Shown piece by piece: positions 1 to 10,268 of a stretch of DNA of 64,000 bases. The translations under genes were made by a program, and so were the position numbers. Location: the NCBI RefSeq assembly GCF_021513155.1, contig NZ_CP090983.1:310001-374000 (forward strand), in the 5' to 3' direction. The notes under the pieces are model-generated. The model was not told where the DNA came from, searched no databases, and was given only the letters and a program-made list of their open reading frames with translations. Position 1 is the stretch's first letter. Each line of letters starts with the position of its first letter. The stretch comes from Jeotgalibaca sp. MA1X17-3. Lineage in GTDB: Bacteria; Bacillota; Bacilli; Lactobacillales; Aerococcaceae.

Positions 1-1763
<1,763 letters not shown>

Positions 1764-1862
1764 AAAAACAGGCAGCGACGTAATGCGGTGCCTGGTCCGA
1801 CTTTGTTTTTCATGTTGTGTATTCAGTTTTGAGGGAACAATGTTTCCTTAAACCCATAAAAA

Positions 1863-1981
1863 TGTGCGGTGGCGATGGCTGGAAGGCCACACCTGTTCCC
1901 ATCTCGAACACAGAAGTTAAGCTTCCAAGCGCCGATTGTAGTGAAGGGTTTCCCTTTGTGAGAGTAGGACGCTGCCGCGCA
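1863..1981 (+). rRNA. 5S ribosomal RNA
   Basis: The segment has the conserved 5S body (cacctgttcccatctcgaac, cagaagttaagc, and the agtgaagggtttccctttgtgagagtagg region). Its ends tgtgcgg and ccgcgca pair as helix I, which sets the boundaries. It lies about 100 bases after the 23S end, and a run of T follows it. Confidence 0.97.
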
Positions 1982-2005
1982 TTTTTTTTTATACTTTTTT
2001 ATCTG

Positions 2006-2078
2006 GAGTTATTAGCTCAGCTGGTAGAGCATCTGACTTTTAATCAGAGGGTCGCAGGTTCGAGCCCTGCATAACTCA
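2006..2078 (+). tRNA. tRNA-Lys (anticodon TTT)
   Basis: A full cloverleaf can be drawn: acceptor gagttat/ataactc, D arm gctc...gagc, anticodon stem tctga/tcaga with loop cttttaa, T arm gcagg ttcgagc cctgc and discriminator A. CCA is not encoded. First of five tRNAs after the rrn operon. Confidence 0.97.
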
Positions 2079-2085
2079 TTCTTTA

Positions 2086-2158
2086 GCCGGCTTAGCTCAG
2101 TTGGTAGAGCATCTGATTTGTAATCAGAGGGTCGAGGGTTCAAATCCTTTAGCCGGCA
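2086..2158 (+). tRNA. tRNA-Thr (anticodon TGT)
   Basis: The acceptor stem gccggct/agccggc closes a cloverleaf with anticodon stem ctgat/atcag and loop ttgtaa containing TGT. The T arm is gaggg ttcaaat ccttt, with weak G-T pairing. It starts seven bases after tRNA-Lys and belongs to the same transcript. Confidence 0.96.
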
Positions 2159-2163
2159 TCTTT

Positions 2164-2235
2164 GCGGAAGTAGTTCAGTGGTAGAACATCACCTTGCCAA
2201 GGTGGGGGTCGCGGGTTCGAACCCCGTCTTCCGCT
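2164..2235 (+). tRNA. tRNA-Gly (anticodon GCC)
   Basis: Acceptor gcggaag/cttccgc, anticodon stem cacct/aggtg with loop tgccaa (anticodon GCC), T arm gcggg ttcgaac cccgt and discriminator T, as usual for glycine tRNAs. It lies five bases after tRNA-Thr. Confidence 0.97.
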
Positions 2236-2317
2236 TTTTATATTTTTAAATGATGGTTAGGTTATTTTTATTAGTAAATACTACCTTCATTTTTATCCAA
2301 CATAAAAAAATATATTT

Positions 2318-2391
2318 GCACCCATAGCTCAATTGGATAGAGTTCTTGACTTCGAATCAAGCGGTTGTAGGTTCGAGTCCTACTGGGTGCA
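2318..2391 (+). tRNA. tRNA-Arg (anticodon TCG)
   Basis: Acceptor gcaccca/tgggtgc, anticodon stem cttga/tcaag with loop cttcgaa (anticodon TCG, CGA codon), T arm gtagg ttcgagt cctac and discriminator A. An AT-rich 80-base gap separates it from tRNA-Gly; no promoter was identified there. Confidence 0.95.
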
Positions 2392-2399
2392 TTTTTAAA

Positions 2400-2473
2400 C
2401 GGGAAATAGCTCAGCTTGGTAGAGCACTTGGTTTGGGACCAAGGGGTCGCAGGTTCGAATCCTGTTTTCCCGA
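2400..2473 (+). tRNA. tRNA-Pro (anticodon TGG)
   Basis: Acceptor cgggaaa/tttcccg, anticodon stem cttgg/ccaag with loop tttggga (anticodon TGG), T arm gcagg ttcgaat cctgt and discriminator A. It is the last tRNA of the cluster, followed at once by a terminator hairpin. Confidence 0.96.
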
Positions 2474-2479
2474 TAGAAA

Positions 2480-2520
2480 AAGTAGATCCTTCTTCATGAG
2501 AGGTGATCTGCTTTTTTTTT
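2480..2520 (+). terminator. Intrinsic terminator of the rRNA-tRNA operon
   Basis: The arms agtagatc and gatctgct form a stem around a loop containing ttcttcatgag, followed by nine T. It directly follows tRNA-Pro. The next 170 bases (2521-2693) contain no gene that I can recognise. Confidence 0.85.
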
Positions 2521-2693
2521 GTTAAGTAAAATGGGTTTTCTACGTGACTTAGCGTAGGAAGAGAGCGAACTAAAAGGCGTTCCCCCCGAGTACTGGAGCG
2601 AATAAAAGAAAGATAGTCACAGGCCCTCTGAGTATTAATTGTGAAGTGGGCGTCGGATTTACCTATTATTCCGTGTAAAAAAAATAGTTAAAA

Positions 2694-2739
2694 AAATAGG
2701 AAAGAGATGGGGATAAAAGTCCCCATCTCTTTCCTATTT
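2694..2739 (-). terminator. Intrinsic terminator of the fru operon
   Basis: A nearly perfect 19-bp stem (aataggaaagagatgggga and its complement) has a six-base loop. Reading the minus strand it ends in a T-rich run, so it terminates the fruR-fruK-fruA transcript just after the fruA stop codon. Confidence 0.9.
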
Positions 2740-2748
2740 ATAAACTAA

Positions 2749-4665
2749 TTAAATATTATGCATTTCTAAAGAACCTTCATCAGGAGTGTTCTTTTTCCAT
2801 ATACCTAAGATAATGGCTGATATGATTGCTCCTATAATAAGAGCTAGAAGGAACATCAATGGGTTATCAGCTAATCCAATTACGAATATTCCACCGTGTG
2901 GTGCAGGAATTGCCGTATTCCAGAACTGTGTAAGTCCTCCAGCAATTGCAGATCCGATAATAGAAGAACCAATTACGCGCAATGGGTCTGCAGCTGCAAA
3001 TGGAATAGCTCCTTCAGTAATGAAAGACATTCCCAATACAATGTTAGATAAACCAGATTGACGCTCTGCTGATGTGAATTTCTTTCGGAATAACATAGTT
3101 GCCAAACCAATTGCTAACGGAGGAATCATACCACCTGCCATGACTGCAGCCATCCAACGTCCATCTCCTGTATCTGTAAAAATACCAATGGAGAATGCAT
3201 AAGCAGCTTTGTTGAAAGGACCACCCATATCAATTGCCATCATACCACCTAAAACGGCACCTAATAGAATCGCATTCCCTGTACCTAAACTACCTAAGAA
3301 ACTGATCATTGCATTGTTAATAGTAGAGAAGACAGGGCCTATGATAAAGTACATTAGTAAACCAGTAATTAATAAACCAAATACTGGGAAAAGAAGAATT
3401 GTTTTTAATCCTGCTAGTGACTTAGGCAGAGAGGAGAGCATTTTTTTGACTAGAATCATAACATAACCAGCCATGAAACCTGCAATCAACCCACCAAGGA
3501 ATCCCGCATTGCTAGAAACAGCAAGCAACCCACCAGCCATACCTGGAAGTAAACCAGGGCGATCAGCGATACTATAAGCGATATATCCTGCTAGGATAGG
3601 GATTAAGAAATTAAATGCTGCTCCACCTACTGTATTAAATGAAAGGAATAGTGCGCTCTCACTACCAAACCAATTTTCAAATAAGAATGAAAGAGCTAGA
3701 ATAATTCCTCCACCTACAACGAAAGGAAGCATATGAGAGATCCCATTCATTAAGTCTTTATAAATGGTTCCTAGGCCAGAAGCTTTATCATACTCATTGT
3801 CATCTTTACTAGTGTCGCCTTCACCATGGAAAATAGGAGCTTCTTGATTAATAGCTTTATTAATGAGTTCTTCTGTTTTATTGATTCCGTCACTTACAGG
3901 CCTTTCTAGAACACGTTTTCCGCTAAAGCGATTCATTTCTACTTTTTTATCAGCAGCTACAATGATGGTAGAAGCACGCTGAATTTCTTCTGCAGTTAAA
4001 CGGTTCTTTGTTCCATCTGAACCATTTGTTTCTACGCGGATATCTACGCCCATTTCTTTTGCTTTCTTTTTCAGAGAATCTTCTGCCATGTAAGTATGAG
4101 CAATTCCTGTAGGACAAGCTGTTACAGCAACTACAAAAGGACGAGGTGCAGATTCTTGTGTAGCAGTAGTTGTCTGTGCAGATTCAGAAGCACTTTCTTC
4201 TAATTCTTTTTCAGTTTCTGCATTGTCAAATAAAGTTTCGACTTCTTCTGCAGAGGTTGCATTTTTAAGTTTTTGTATTAAATCCGGATTAATTAGTAAT
4301 CTAGATAGACTAGCTAATACTTCCAAGTGCACATTGTTTGCATTATCTGGTGCAGCAATCATGAAAAACAGATGTGCTGGTTGACCATCTAAAGAATCAT
4401 AGTCGACACCGGCGTCACTCTTTGCAAAAACAACGGCTGGTTTTTTTACAGCTTTATTTTTAGCATGAGGCATTGCAATTCCATCACCAAGTCCAGTAGA
4501 AGTTTGTTTTTCTCTTGCTAAAATTCCTTCTTTAAAAAGATCATAGTCATCAATAATCCCATTTTCTTTTAATTTAGTTGTCATTTCATCAATGACACCC
4601 TCTTTTGTTTGAGCTTGAAGCGGGATAACCATTAAATCTTTAAGCATAATATCTTTAATTTTCAT
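2749..4665 (-). CDS. fruA: Fructose-specific PTS enzyme IIABC
   Basis: This 638-residue permease imports fructose and phosphorylates it to fructose 1-phosphate. Domains in order: IIA (residues 1-150) with GIAMPHAKN, His67 being the phospho-acceptor; IIB (about 177-275) with VTACPTGIAH, Cys184 being the second phospho-site; and a membrane IIC domain (about 300-630) with many hydrophobic helices and the conserved GGPFNKAAYAF and PAPHGG motifs. A Ser/Thr/Gln-rich linker joins IIA and IIB. It is the last gene of the operon, 33 bases after fruK, and supplies the FruK substrate. Length and domain order are normal for Firmicutes FruA. Confidence 0.96.
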   Translation of the reverse strand: MKIKDIMLKDLMVIPLQAQTKEGVIDEMTTKLKENGIIDDYDLFKEGILAREKQTSTGLGDGIAMPHAKNKAVKKPAVVFAKSDAGVDYDSLDGQPAHLFFMIAAPDNANNVHLEVLASLSRLLINPDLIQKLKNATSAEEVETLFDNAETEKELEESASESAQTTTATQESAPRPFVVAVTACPTGIAHTYMAEDSLKKKAKEMGVDIRVETNGSDGTKNRLTAEEIQRASTIIVAADKKVEMNRFSGKRVLERPVSDGINKTEELINKAINQEAPIFHGEGDTSKDDNEYDKASGLGTIYKDLMNGISHMLPFVVGGGIILALSFLFENWFGSESALFLSFNTVGGAAFNFLIPILAGYIAYSIADRPGLLPGMAGGLLAVSSNAGFLGGLIAGFMAGYVMILVKKMLSSLPKSLAGLKTILLFPVFGLLITGLLMYFIIGPVFSTINNAMISFLGSLGTGNAILLGAVLGGMMAIDMGGPFNKAAYAFSIGIFTDTGDGRWMAAVMAGGMIPPLAIGLATMLFRKKFTSAERQSGLSNIVLGMSFITEGAIPFAAADPLRVIGSSIIGSAIAGGLTQFWNTAIPAPHGGIFVIGLADNPLMFLLALIIGAIISAIILGIWKKNTPDEGSLEMHNI

Positions 4666-4698
4666 TATGTTAACATCCCTTTCGTTTGTATAATTTTT

Positions 4699-5616
4699 TT
4701 AATTCTTTAATTCTGTAATTTTAATTTGAGGAATTAATGTATCAATTTCCTCTCTTGTAGCTAAATCATCTGCAAAAGCAGTAGCACTTCCGCAAGCTAA
4801 ACCAATTCGGAAAGCTTCTAAGGGATCTCCAGATGCCATATAGGTTCCTGTGAAACCAGCAATCATAGAGTCTCCTGAACCTACTGAGTTTTTAACGGTC
4901 TGATGGGGTGCTTGACCATGATAAACAGAGTGACCATCAAAAAAGAGTGCACCTTTATCTGCCATAGAAACAAGGGCAAATTTCGCTCCTTCTTCTAGAA
5001 GCTTTTTCCCATAGGGGATGATGTCATCGAAAGAATCAGCTGTAAACCCATAAATTTCAGCTAATTCATGATGATTAGGTTTTACTACCAGGGGCTTATG
5101 TTGAAGAGCATCCACAAGTTCTTCTCCTGTTGTATCGATAACAAAAGAAACATTTTTTTGGTTTAAAATTTGAATCAATTGTTGATAGTAGTCTTGGGAA
5201 AGACTTTGTGGTTTGCTACCTGATAAAATAACGACATCATCAGAGGTAAGGGGAGACAATTTTTCTAAGAATTGCTCTTGTTCTTGTAAAGTAATTTTAG
5301 GCCCTTGACCATTCATTTCTGTTTCCTCATCGGATTTCACTTTAACATTAATGCGGGTATCTTCTTGTACAGAAGTAAAATCATTTTGAATCCCCTCATC
5401 ATCCAGATAATCCTTTATAAATTGACCTGTAAAACCACCAAGATAGCCTAATGCAACGGAATCAATATTCAGTCGACTGAGAATTCGTGATACATTAATT
5501 CCTTTTCCACCAGGTAGTTTGAAGTCTTCTTGAATCCGATTAACCATTCCTAACTGTAAAGTTTCTAAACGAACAATATAGTCAATAGATGGATTCAACG
5601 TTACTGTATATATCAT
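4699..5616 (-). CDS. fruK: 1-phosphofructokinase
   Basis: This PfkB-family sugar kinase (305 residues) converts fructose 1-phosphate to fructose 1,6-bisphosphate. The N-terminal TLNPSIDY and GGKGINVSR segments bind sugar. The C-terminal VGSGDSMIAGF carries the catalytic Asp and anion hole. The start is set at the ATG at 5616, preceded by ggaggag; that ATG overlaps the fruR stop in an ATGA, so translation is probably coupled. A start five codons upstream is possible in frame but lies before the ribosome binding site. Confidence 0.95.
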   Translation of the reverse strand: MIYTVTLNPSIDYIVRLETLQLGMVNRIQEDFKLPGGKGINVSRILSRLNIDSVALGYLGGFTGQFIKDYLDDEGIQNDFTSVQEDTRINVKVKSDEETEMNGQGPKITLQEQEQFLEKLSPLTSDDVVILSGSKPQSLSQDYYQQLIQILNQKNVSFVIDTTGEELVDALQHKPLVVKPNHHELAEIYGFTADSFDDIIPYGKKLLEEGAKFALVSMADKGALFFDGHSVYHGQAPHQTVKNSVGSGDSMIAGFTGTYMASGDPLEAFRIGLACGSATAFADDLATREEIDTLIPQIKITELKN

Positions 5617-6374
5617 ATACTCTCCTCCCAAAAATTTGTTTTTTTCTCAAAAAGGGCCCGAAGTTTTGGGTCTGCATGGTGTGTAATGATTTCACACTCA
5701 TCCAAATCAGCAACTTTTGCAAAGCTGACCTCCTTAAATTTAGAGGTATCTGCTAGTACATAAGCTTGTGCTGCATGAGAAATAGCTGTTCTCTTTATAT
5801 TTGCTTCTTCAATATCGGGAGTTGTATACCCATAAAGAAAATCGACACCATTCATACCCAAGAAACTTTTACTAAAACGATATTGCCTTAGTTGCTGAAG
5901 ACACTCACTTCCAATTGTTGCTTTGGTCTGCATTTTAATTTTTCCACCTAACAAAATGGTAGAAACTTTTAAATCGGCCAACAGGTTAGCATGAGGAATT
6001 CCATTGGTTACTACCGTAACATTCTTCCCTTTTAAAAAAGGAATCAATTCGTAAGTAGTTGTACCTGCATCTAGAAAAATAACATCTCCATCTACTATTA
6101 GTGAAGCTGCTAATTGAGCAATTTTCTTTTTGTCTTCTATAAATAAAGAAGATTTTATTTCCATTTCTAATTCGTTTTGTAAGTTTTGAGGCTTACTTTC
6201 TCGTTTTGCTCCACCATGAACCCGTACACACAATCCTTGATTCTCTAACGTACTGAGATCTCTACGAATCGTTGACTCGGAACTCCCTGTTTTATCAATA
6301 ATTTCTTGAGTTTTCACGATTTCTTGTTGTTCCAGTAAGTTCAGGATGACTTGATACCTTTCATCTGTAAGCAC
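5613..6374 (-). CDS. fruR: DeoR-family repressor of the fructose operon
   Basis: This is a DeoR-family regulator of about 253 residues. It has an N-terminal winged helix (LTDERYQVIL through SSESTIRRDL) and a C-terminal sugar-phosphate sensor domain with DAGTTT and the NG motif typical of the family. The GTG at 6374 is chosen as start: it gives the family-typical MLTDERYQ beginning and lies eight bases after aagagg, whereas the longer reading starts before that site. As first gene of fruR-fruK-fruA it probably represses its own operon, with fructose 1-phosphate as the likely inducer (inferred from family and context). Confidence 0.93.
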   Translation of the reverse strand: MLTDERYQVILNLLEQQEIVKTQEIIDKTGSSESTIRRDLSTLENQGLCVRVHGGAKRESKPQNLQNELEMEIKSSLFIEDKKKIAQLAASLIVDGDVIFLDAGTTTYELIPFLKGKNVTVVTNGIPHANLLADLKVSTILLGGKIKMQTKATIGSECLQQLRQYRFSKSFLGMNGVDFLYGYTTPDIEEANIKRTAISHAAQAYVLADTSKFKEVSFAKVADLDECEIITHHADPKLRALFEKKTNFWEESI

Positions 6375-6426
6375 ATTCATCACCTCTTGATACAACTATA
6401 TCATGATACAAAAGATCAAACAAGCA

Positions 6427-6470
6427 AAATCATTCAAAACCATTCAAAATCTATCAAAAAGCATAAATAT
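6427..6470 (-). promoter_or_regulatory. Phased direct repeats upstream of fruR, probable FruR operator
   Basis: Four consecutive ten-base units are in register: (ag)caaaat, cattcaaaac, cattcaaaat, ctatcaaaaa (plus-strand reading). They lie 55-100 bases before the fruR start. Repeats at helical-turn spacing upstream of a DeoR regulator suggest its operator. The function is inferred. Confidence 0.5.
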
Positions 6471-6585
6471 TTTCTAAATCAAATATCTGTATTTCTCTTT
6501 CTTCTACAGGTATAATAAATTACCAAAGACCATGAATAAAAAGGATTATTTATAGTGAAAGATACCGGTTTTCCTAGCTTTCTAA

Positions 6586-6642
6586 TTGACACAAGGAGCA
6601 TAATAACATACTATTTAGATGTAATAGTCAAAATTAGTCAGT
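6586..6642 (+). promoter_or_regulatory. ctsR promoter with CtsR operator
   Basis: TTGACA at 6586-6591 and TACTAT at 6609-6614 are separated by 17 bases. The segment 6626-6642 (agtcaaaattagtcagt) matches the CtsR heptad direct repeat RGTCAAANANRGTCAAA at all but two defined positions. It sits around the expected transcription start, so CtsR binding would block its own promoter. Confidence 0.8.
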
Positions 6643-6661
6643 TGAAGGGAGGCGGATTTTC

Positions 6662-7123
6662 TTGCAAAATCAAAATATGTCTGACATTATCGAAGAATAT
6701 ATAAAAAAGATTTTGAAAACAGAAGAACAAATAGAAATACGCCGAAATGAGATGGCTGTTCGCTTCAATTGTGTACCCTCTCAAATCAATTATGTCATCA
6801 ACACTCGCTTTACTGAAGAACATGGTTATATAGTAGAAAGTAAACGTGGTGGCGGTGGATATATACGAATTATGAAGGTGAAATTTCTAAATGGAGCTCA
6901 CCTTCTGGATGAAATGGCACGAATCATCGGAGAAACAATCACAGAAAAAGATGCTTACGCTGTTATTCAAAACCTTTTTAACAACAAAATCTTAACGAAG
7001 CGGGAAGGAAACTTACTTCTTTCCGTAATGGATAAAACCTTTCTACAATGCTTTGAAGAGGATGAAGATCATTTACGTGCACACTTATTAGTAAAAATGC
7101 TGAAGAGTTTACGTTTTGAATAA
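6662..7123 (+). CDS. ctsR: CtsR, class III heat-shock repressor
   Basis: CtsR represses clp protease genes until heat or protein damage inactivates it. The 153-residue length is standard. The N-terminal half is a winged helix (DIIEEYIKKIL, VPSQINYVINTRF) with the glycine-rich wing SKRGGGGYIRI that senses temperature and contacts DNA. The TTG start at 6662 is chosen because ggaggcgg lies about seven bases before it, whereas the next ATG is too far away. A matching operator precedes the gene, and clpC follows after 50 bases. mcsA and mcsB are absent, as is common in Lactobacillales. Confidence 0.96.
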   Translation: MQNQNMSDIIEEYIKKILKTEEQIEIRRNEMAVRFNCVPSQINYVINTRFTEEHGYIVESKRGGGGYIRIMKVKFLNGAHLLDEMARIIGETITEKDAYAVIQNLFNNKILTKREGNLLLSVMDKTFLQCFEEDEDHLRAHLLVKMLKSLRFE

Positions 7124-7173
7124 GAAAGAGTTTATAAAAAAACTGGAATTATATTGAAAAGGAGGCGTTAAAG

Positions 7174-9750
7174 ATGGATGAACTATTCACAGATAAAGCC
7201 AGTCAAGCATTACTGCTTGCCACGGGAGCAGCACATCATTTTAAACACCAGTCTATCGGTACAGAGCATATTTTATTAGGCTTAATACGTGAACCAGAAG
7301 GGATTGCCGGAAAACTTTTACGGGACAGTGAAGTGACGGAAGATGCCATTCAAAAAGAAATTGAGCAACTTACTGGGTTTGGTACTGCTAAGAAAGTAGA
7401 AAACCAATTTGCACCTATGCCATTTTCGCCTCGTGCTAAAAAAGTCGTTATGTATGCAACAAATGAATCCCAACGTTTGGGAGTCCCTTTAGTTGGTACG
7501 GAACATATTCTCTTAGGTTTGCTAAAAGAAGAAATTCTGGCAGTGAAAATATTAAAGAACTTACAAGTAGATCCAAATACACTTCGGAAGTCTTTATATG
7601 AAAAACTAGGTTTGAAACAACCTCTAAGAGGCGATGCACGGGGAAGTAAGAAAAATGCTAAGAACGATACAGAAGGGACACCAACGTTAGATTCCTTAGC
7701 TCGTGACCTGACTGATTTAGCACGTAGAGGAAAATTAGACCCAATCGTGGGAAGAGATCCGGAAGTTCGTCGGATTCTGCAAGTCATTTCTCGTAGAACG
7801 AAAAACAACCCCGTTTTAGTTGGTGAACCAGGTGTTGGTAAAACAGCAATTGTAGAAGGACTTGCTCAAAAAATTGTCTCAGGGGAAGTTCCTGAAACAC
7901 TAAGTAATAAACGATTAATGATGCTAGACATGGGTTCATTAGTTGCTGGTACAAAATACAGAGGTGAATTTGAGGAAAGAATGAAAAAAATCATCGATGA
8001 AGTATATCGAGATGGAAATGTTATTCTCTTCATTGATGAGCTGCATACTTTAATTGGAGCTGGTGGGGCAGAAGGCGCAATTGATGCTTCTAATATCTTG
8101 AAACCAGCATTAGCACGTGGAGAGTTACAAACTATTGGTGCAACGACTCTGGATGAATATCAAAAATACATTGAAAAAGATGCTGCTTTAGAAAGACGTT
8201 TTGCACCTATTCATATTGAAGAACCTAATCCAGAAGAGACCATTGATATTTTGAAAGGGTTAAGAAGTCGTTATGAAGAACATCATAATGTAGAAATTAC
8301 AGATGAAGCTATTAAAGCAGCCGTTAAATTCTCGGTTCGTTACATTACTTCTAGACGTCTACCTGATAAGGCAATTGACTTAATTGATGAATCAGCCGCA
8401 AAAGTAAGATTAGATGTCACACATGGTGAAACACCTGTAGGAAAATTAGAAGAAGAGCTTGTTAAACTGAGTAAAGATAAAGAAGAAGCTATTTTAAATC
8501 AAGATTTTGATATGGCTGCTCGCATCCGCAAAAAAGAAATGTCTCGAAAACTAAAATTAAAGAAAATAACTACAGAAACATTATCAGAAGAAACGACCTA
8601 TTCATTACGTGTGGATGAAAGAGATGTTGCTCAGGTTGTAGCTTTATGGACAGGAATTCCTGTCGACCAAATGGAACAAAAAGAAAGTGAACGTTTGATG
8701 AAACTTGAAAAAGTACTACATGAACGTGTAATCGGTCAAGAAGAAGCTGTTAATGCAGTATCTCGTGCGATTAGAAGAGCTCGCTCGGGATTAAAAGATC
8801 CGGAACGTCCAATTGGAAGCTTCTTATTCTTGGGTCCAACGGGTGTTGGGAAAACAGAGTTAGCGAAGACACTTGCTGAAGCGATGTTTGGTTCAGAAGA
8901 TGCGTTAATCCGAATCGATATGTCTGAATTTATGGAGAAATTCACAACGAGTCGTTTAGTAGGATCTCCACCTGGGTATGTTGGTTATGATGAAGGTGGT
9001 CAATTAACAGAAAAAATTAGGCAAAAACCTTATTCTGTTGTTTTGTTAGATGAAATTGAAAAAGCTCATCCAGATGTATTTAATATCTTACTTCAGGTAC
9101 TGGATGACGGACACTTAACAGATTCAAAAGGAAGAAAAGTTGATTTCCGAAACACGATTCTCATCATGACTTCCAATTTAGGTGCAACAGCCTTACGTGA
9201 TGAAAAATCAGTTGGCTTTAATGTCAAAGATCCTAAAAAGGATTATACAGCTATGGAAAAACGAATCCGTGAAGAACTGAAAAATACGTTCCGACCAGAA
9301 TTCTTAAACCGAATTGACGAATCAATTGTTTTCCATTCTTTAGAAAAAGAAGAATTGCATGAAATTGTCAAACTAATGACCAATAATATCAAGAAGCGTT
9401 TGGAAGAACTAGATGTTCATATCAAAATAACTCCAGCGGCGATTGATGTAGTTGCAAAAGCAGGATTTGATCCTGAGTATGGTGCGCGTCCAATTCGTCG
9501 AGCCATTCAAAAAGAAATTGAAGACAAACTGAGTGAAGAAATGCTTAGTGGATCCATTAAATTTGGAGATTCAGTAACGATTGGTGCTAGAAACGGGGAA
9601 ATCCGTATTCGTTCAAAAAAAGGAACACTAAAATTAACTGAAAATGAAGAAAAAAAGAAATGGTTACACATGACTCTTAAAGAAAACAAAAAGCAGCCAA
9701 TCATGGCTGTTTTTTGTTTTCGGAAAAGAATAGAAACGCTTTCTTATTAA
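7174..9750 (+). CDS. clpC: ClpC, AAA+ chaperone subunit of Clp protease (3' end probably altered by an indel)
   Basis: ClpC unfolds proteins for ClpP. The order is two N-terminal Clp_N repeats (residues 1-150), AAA-1 with Walker A GEPGVGKT, a UVR-like middle segment (DFDMAARIRKKEM), AAA-2 with GPTGVGKT, and the ClpB-type C-terminal domain. Ribosome binding site aaaggaggcg precedes the ATG. The 858-residue reading is longer than usual and runs through a terminator hairpin at 9688-9718. An A7 run at 9650-9656 lies just before. With A8 the protein would end at TAA 9678-9680 (835 residues) directly before the terminator, which I consider the natural end; A6 would also give an early stop. Confidence 0.95.
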   Translation: MDELFTDKASQALLLATGAAHHFKHQSIGTEHILLGLIREPEGIAGKLLRDSEVTEDAIQKEIEQLTGFGTAKKVENQFAPMPFSPRAKKVVMYATNESQRLGVPLVGTEHILLGLLKEEILAVKILKNLQVDPNTLRKSLYEKLGLKQPLRGDARGSKKNAKNDTEGTPTLDSLARDLTDLARRGKLDPIVGRDPEVRRILQVISRRTKNNPVLVGEPGVGKTAIVEGLAQKIVSGEVPETLSNKRLMMLDMGSLVAGTKYRGEFEERMKKIIDEVYRDGNVILFIDELHTLIGAGGAEGAIDASNILKPALARGELQTIGATTLDEYQKYIEKDAALERRFAPIHIEEPNPEETIDILKGLRSRYEEHHNVEITDEAIKAAVKFSVRYITSRRLPDKAIDLIDESAAKVRLDVTHGETPVGKLEEELVKLSKDKEEAILNQDFDMAARIRKKEMSRKLKLKKITTETLSEETTYSLRVDERDVAQVVALWTGIPVDQMEQKESERLMKLEKVLHERVIGQEEAVNAVSRAIRRARSGLKDPERPIGSFLFLGPTGVGKTELAKTLAEAMFGSEDALIRIDMSEFMEKFTTSRLVGSPPGYVGYDEGGQLTEKIRQKPYSVVLLDEIEKAHPDVFNILLQVLDDGHLTDSKGRKVDFRNTILIMTSNLGATALRDEKSVGFNVKDPKKDYTAMEKRIREELKNTFRPEFLNRIDESIVFHSLEKEELHEIVKLMTNNIKKRLEELDVHIKITPAAIDVVAKAGFDPEYGARPIRRAIQKEIEDKLSEEMLSGSIKFGDSVTIGARNGEIRIRSKKGTLKLTENEEKKKWLHMTLKENKKQPIMAVFCFRKRIETLSY
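9688..9718 (+). terminator. Intrinsic terminator of ctsR-clpC
   Basis: The stem cagcc/ggctg around aatcat is extended by an A run pairing with a T run, and T-rich sequence follows. It lies inside the last codons of clpC as read, one reason to suspect a frame error at the clpC end. Confidence 0.8.
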
Positions 9751-9854
9751 TAGTAAAAAGATACGAACTTTTTTTATAAGCATTCATATCATTCGGTAAA
9801 CCCTTTTTTATATGCTAAAATGAGTGTATAGAACAAATCAAGGAGGAAGAAATA

Positions 9855-10193
9855 ATGAAGAAAAACTCAAAAAAAGCATTGATTGTTGGTTTAACTGCTA
9901 CGGCTGCCATAGCTGCAGTAGCTGCTGTGATGGCATATGAAGAAGATACGATTGATAAAATTGAAGGATACTTGAAACGTCAGCGAGTAAAACATTTTAT
10001 TAAAAGTAAATTTAGCGGTAATAATAAAGTCATGCAAGCAGTAGAAACATTGACTGAAAAAGAAATTGATATGCTGCTAAATGTAATTGATAAAACAGGA
10101 GACTGGAAAGACTCAGCAGTAGATGCATTTTCAGATTTGAAAGATAAAGCTTCTGATTATAAAAGTACAGTAGAAGATAAATTTAGTAAATAA
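9855..10193 (+). CDS. Small single-pass membrane protein, function unknown
   Basis: The 112-residue protein starts with a lysine-rich segment and one alanine/valine-rich hydrophobic helix (about residues 8-27) that could be a membrane anchor or uncleaved signal. A charged, probably helical C-terminal part (KDKASDYKSTVEDKFSK) follows. It resembles short YtxH-like anchored proteins of Firmicutes in layout, but no specific family can be claimed. The site aaggagg lies seven bases before the ATG, a possible extended -10 (tgctaaaat) lies at 9813-9821, and a terminator follows, so it is probably a single-gene transcript. Confidence 0.75.
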   Translation: MKKNSKKALIVGLTATAAIAAVAAVMAYEEDTIDKIEGYLKRQRVKHFIKSKFSGNNKVMQAVETLTEKEIDMLLNVIDKTGDWKDSAVDAFSDLKDKASDYKSTVEDKFSK

Positions 10194-10203
10194 GAAACAA
10201 TAA

Positions 10204-10253
10204 GAAAGAAGGAAGACATGGAGTTTTTACTCCAATGGTCTTCCTTCTTTTTT
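10204..10253. terminator. Bidirectional intrinsic terminator
   Basis: A long stem (aaagaaggaagac, then gtcttccttcttt, with an inner tggag/ctcca helix) has A and T runs outside. It lies between the convergent membrane-protein gene and the regulator gene and can serve both. Confidence 0.88.
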
Positions 10254-10268
10254 GACTTCATCCAATAA

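Noticed and set aside
1817..2074. 85-codon frame across the 5S rRNA and tRNA-Lys
   Set aside because: It overlaps two RNA genes and has no protein-like pattern.
9725..9742. Cre-like palindrome agaaacgctttct after clpC
   Set aside because: Only a partial match, and located inside the extended clpC tail with no clear target gene.
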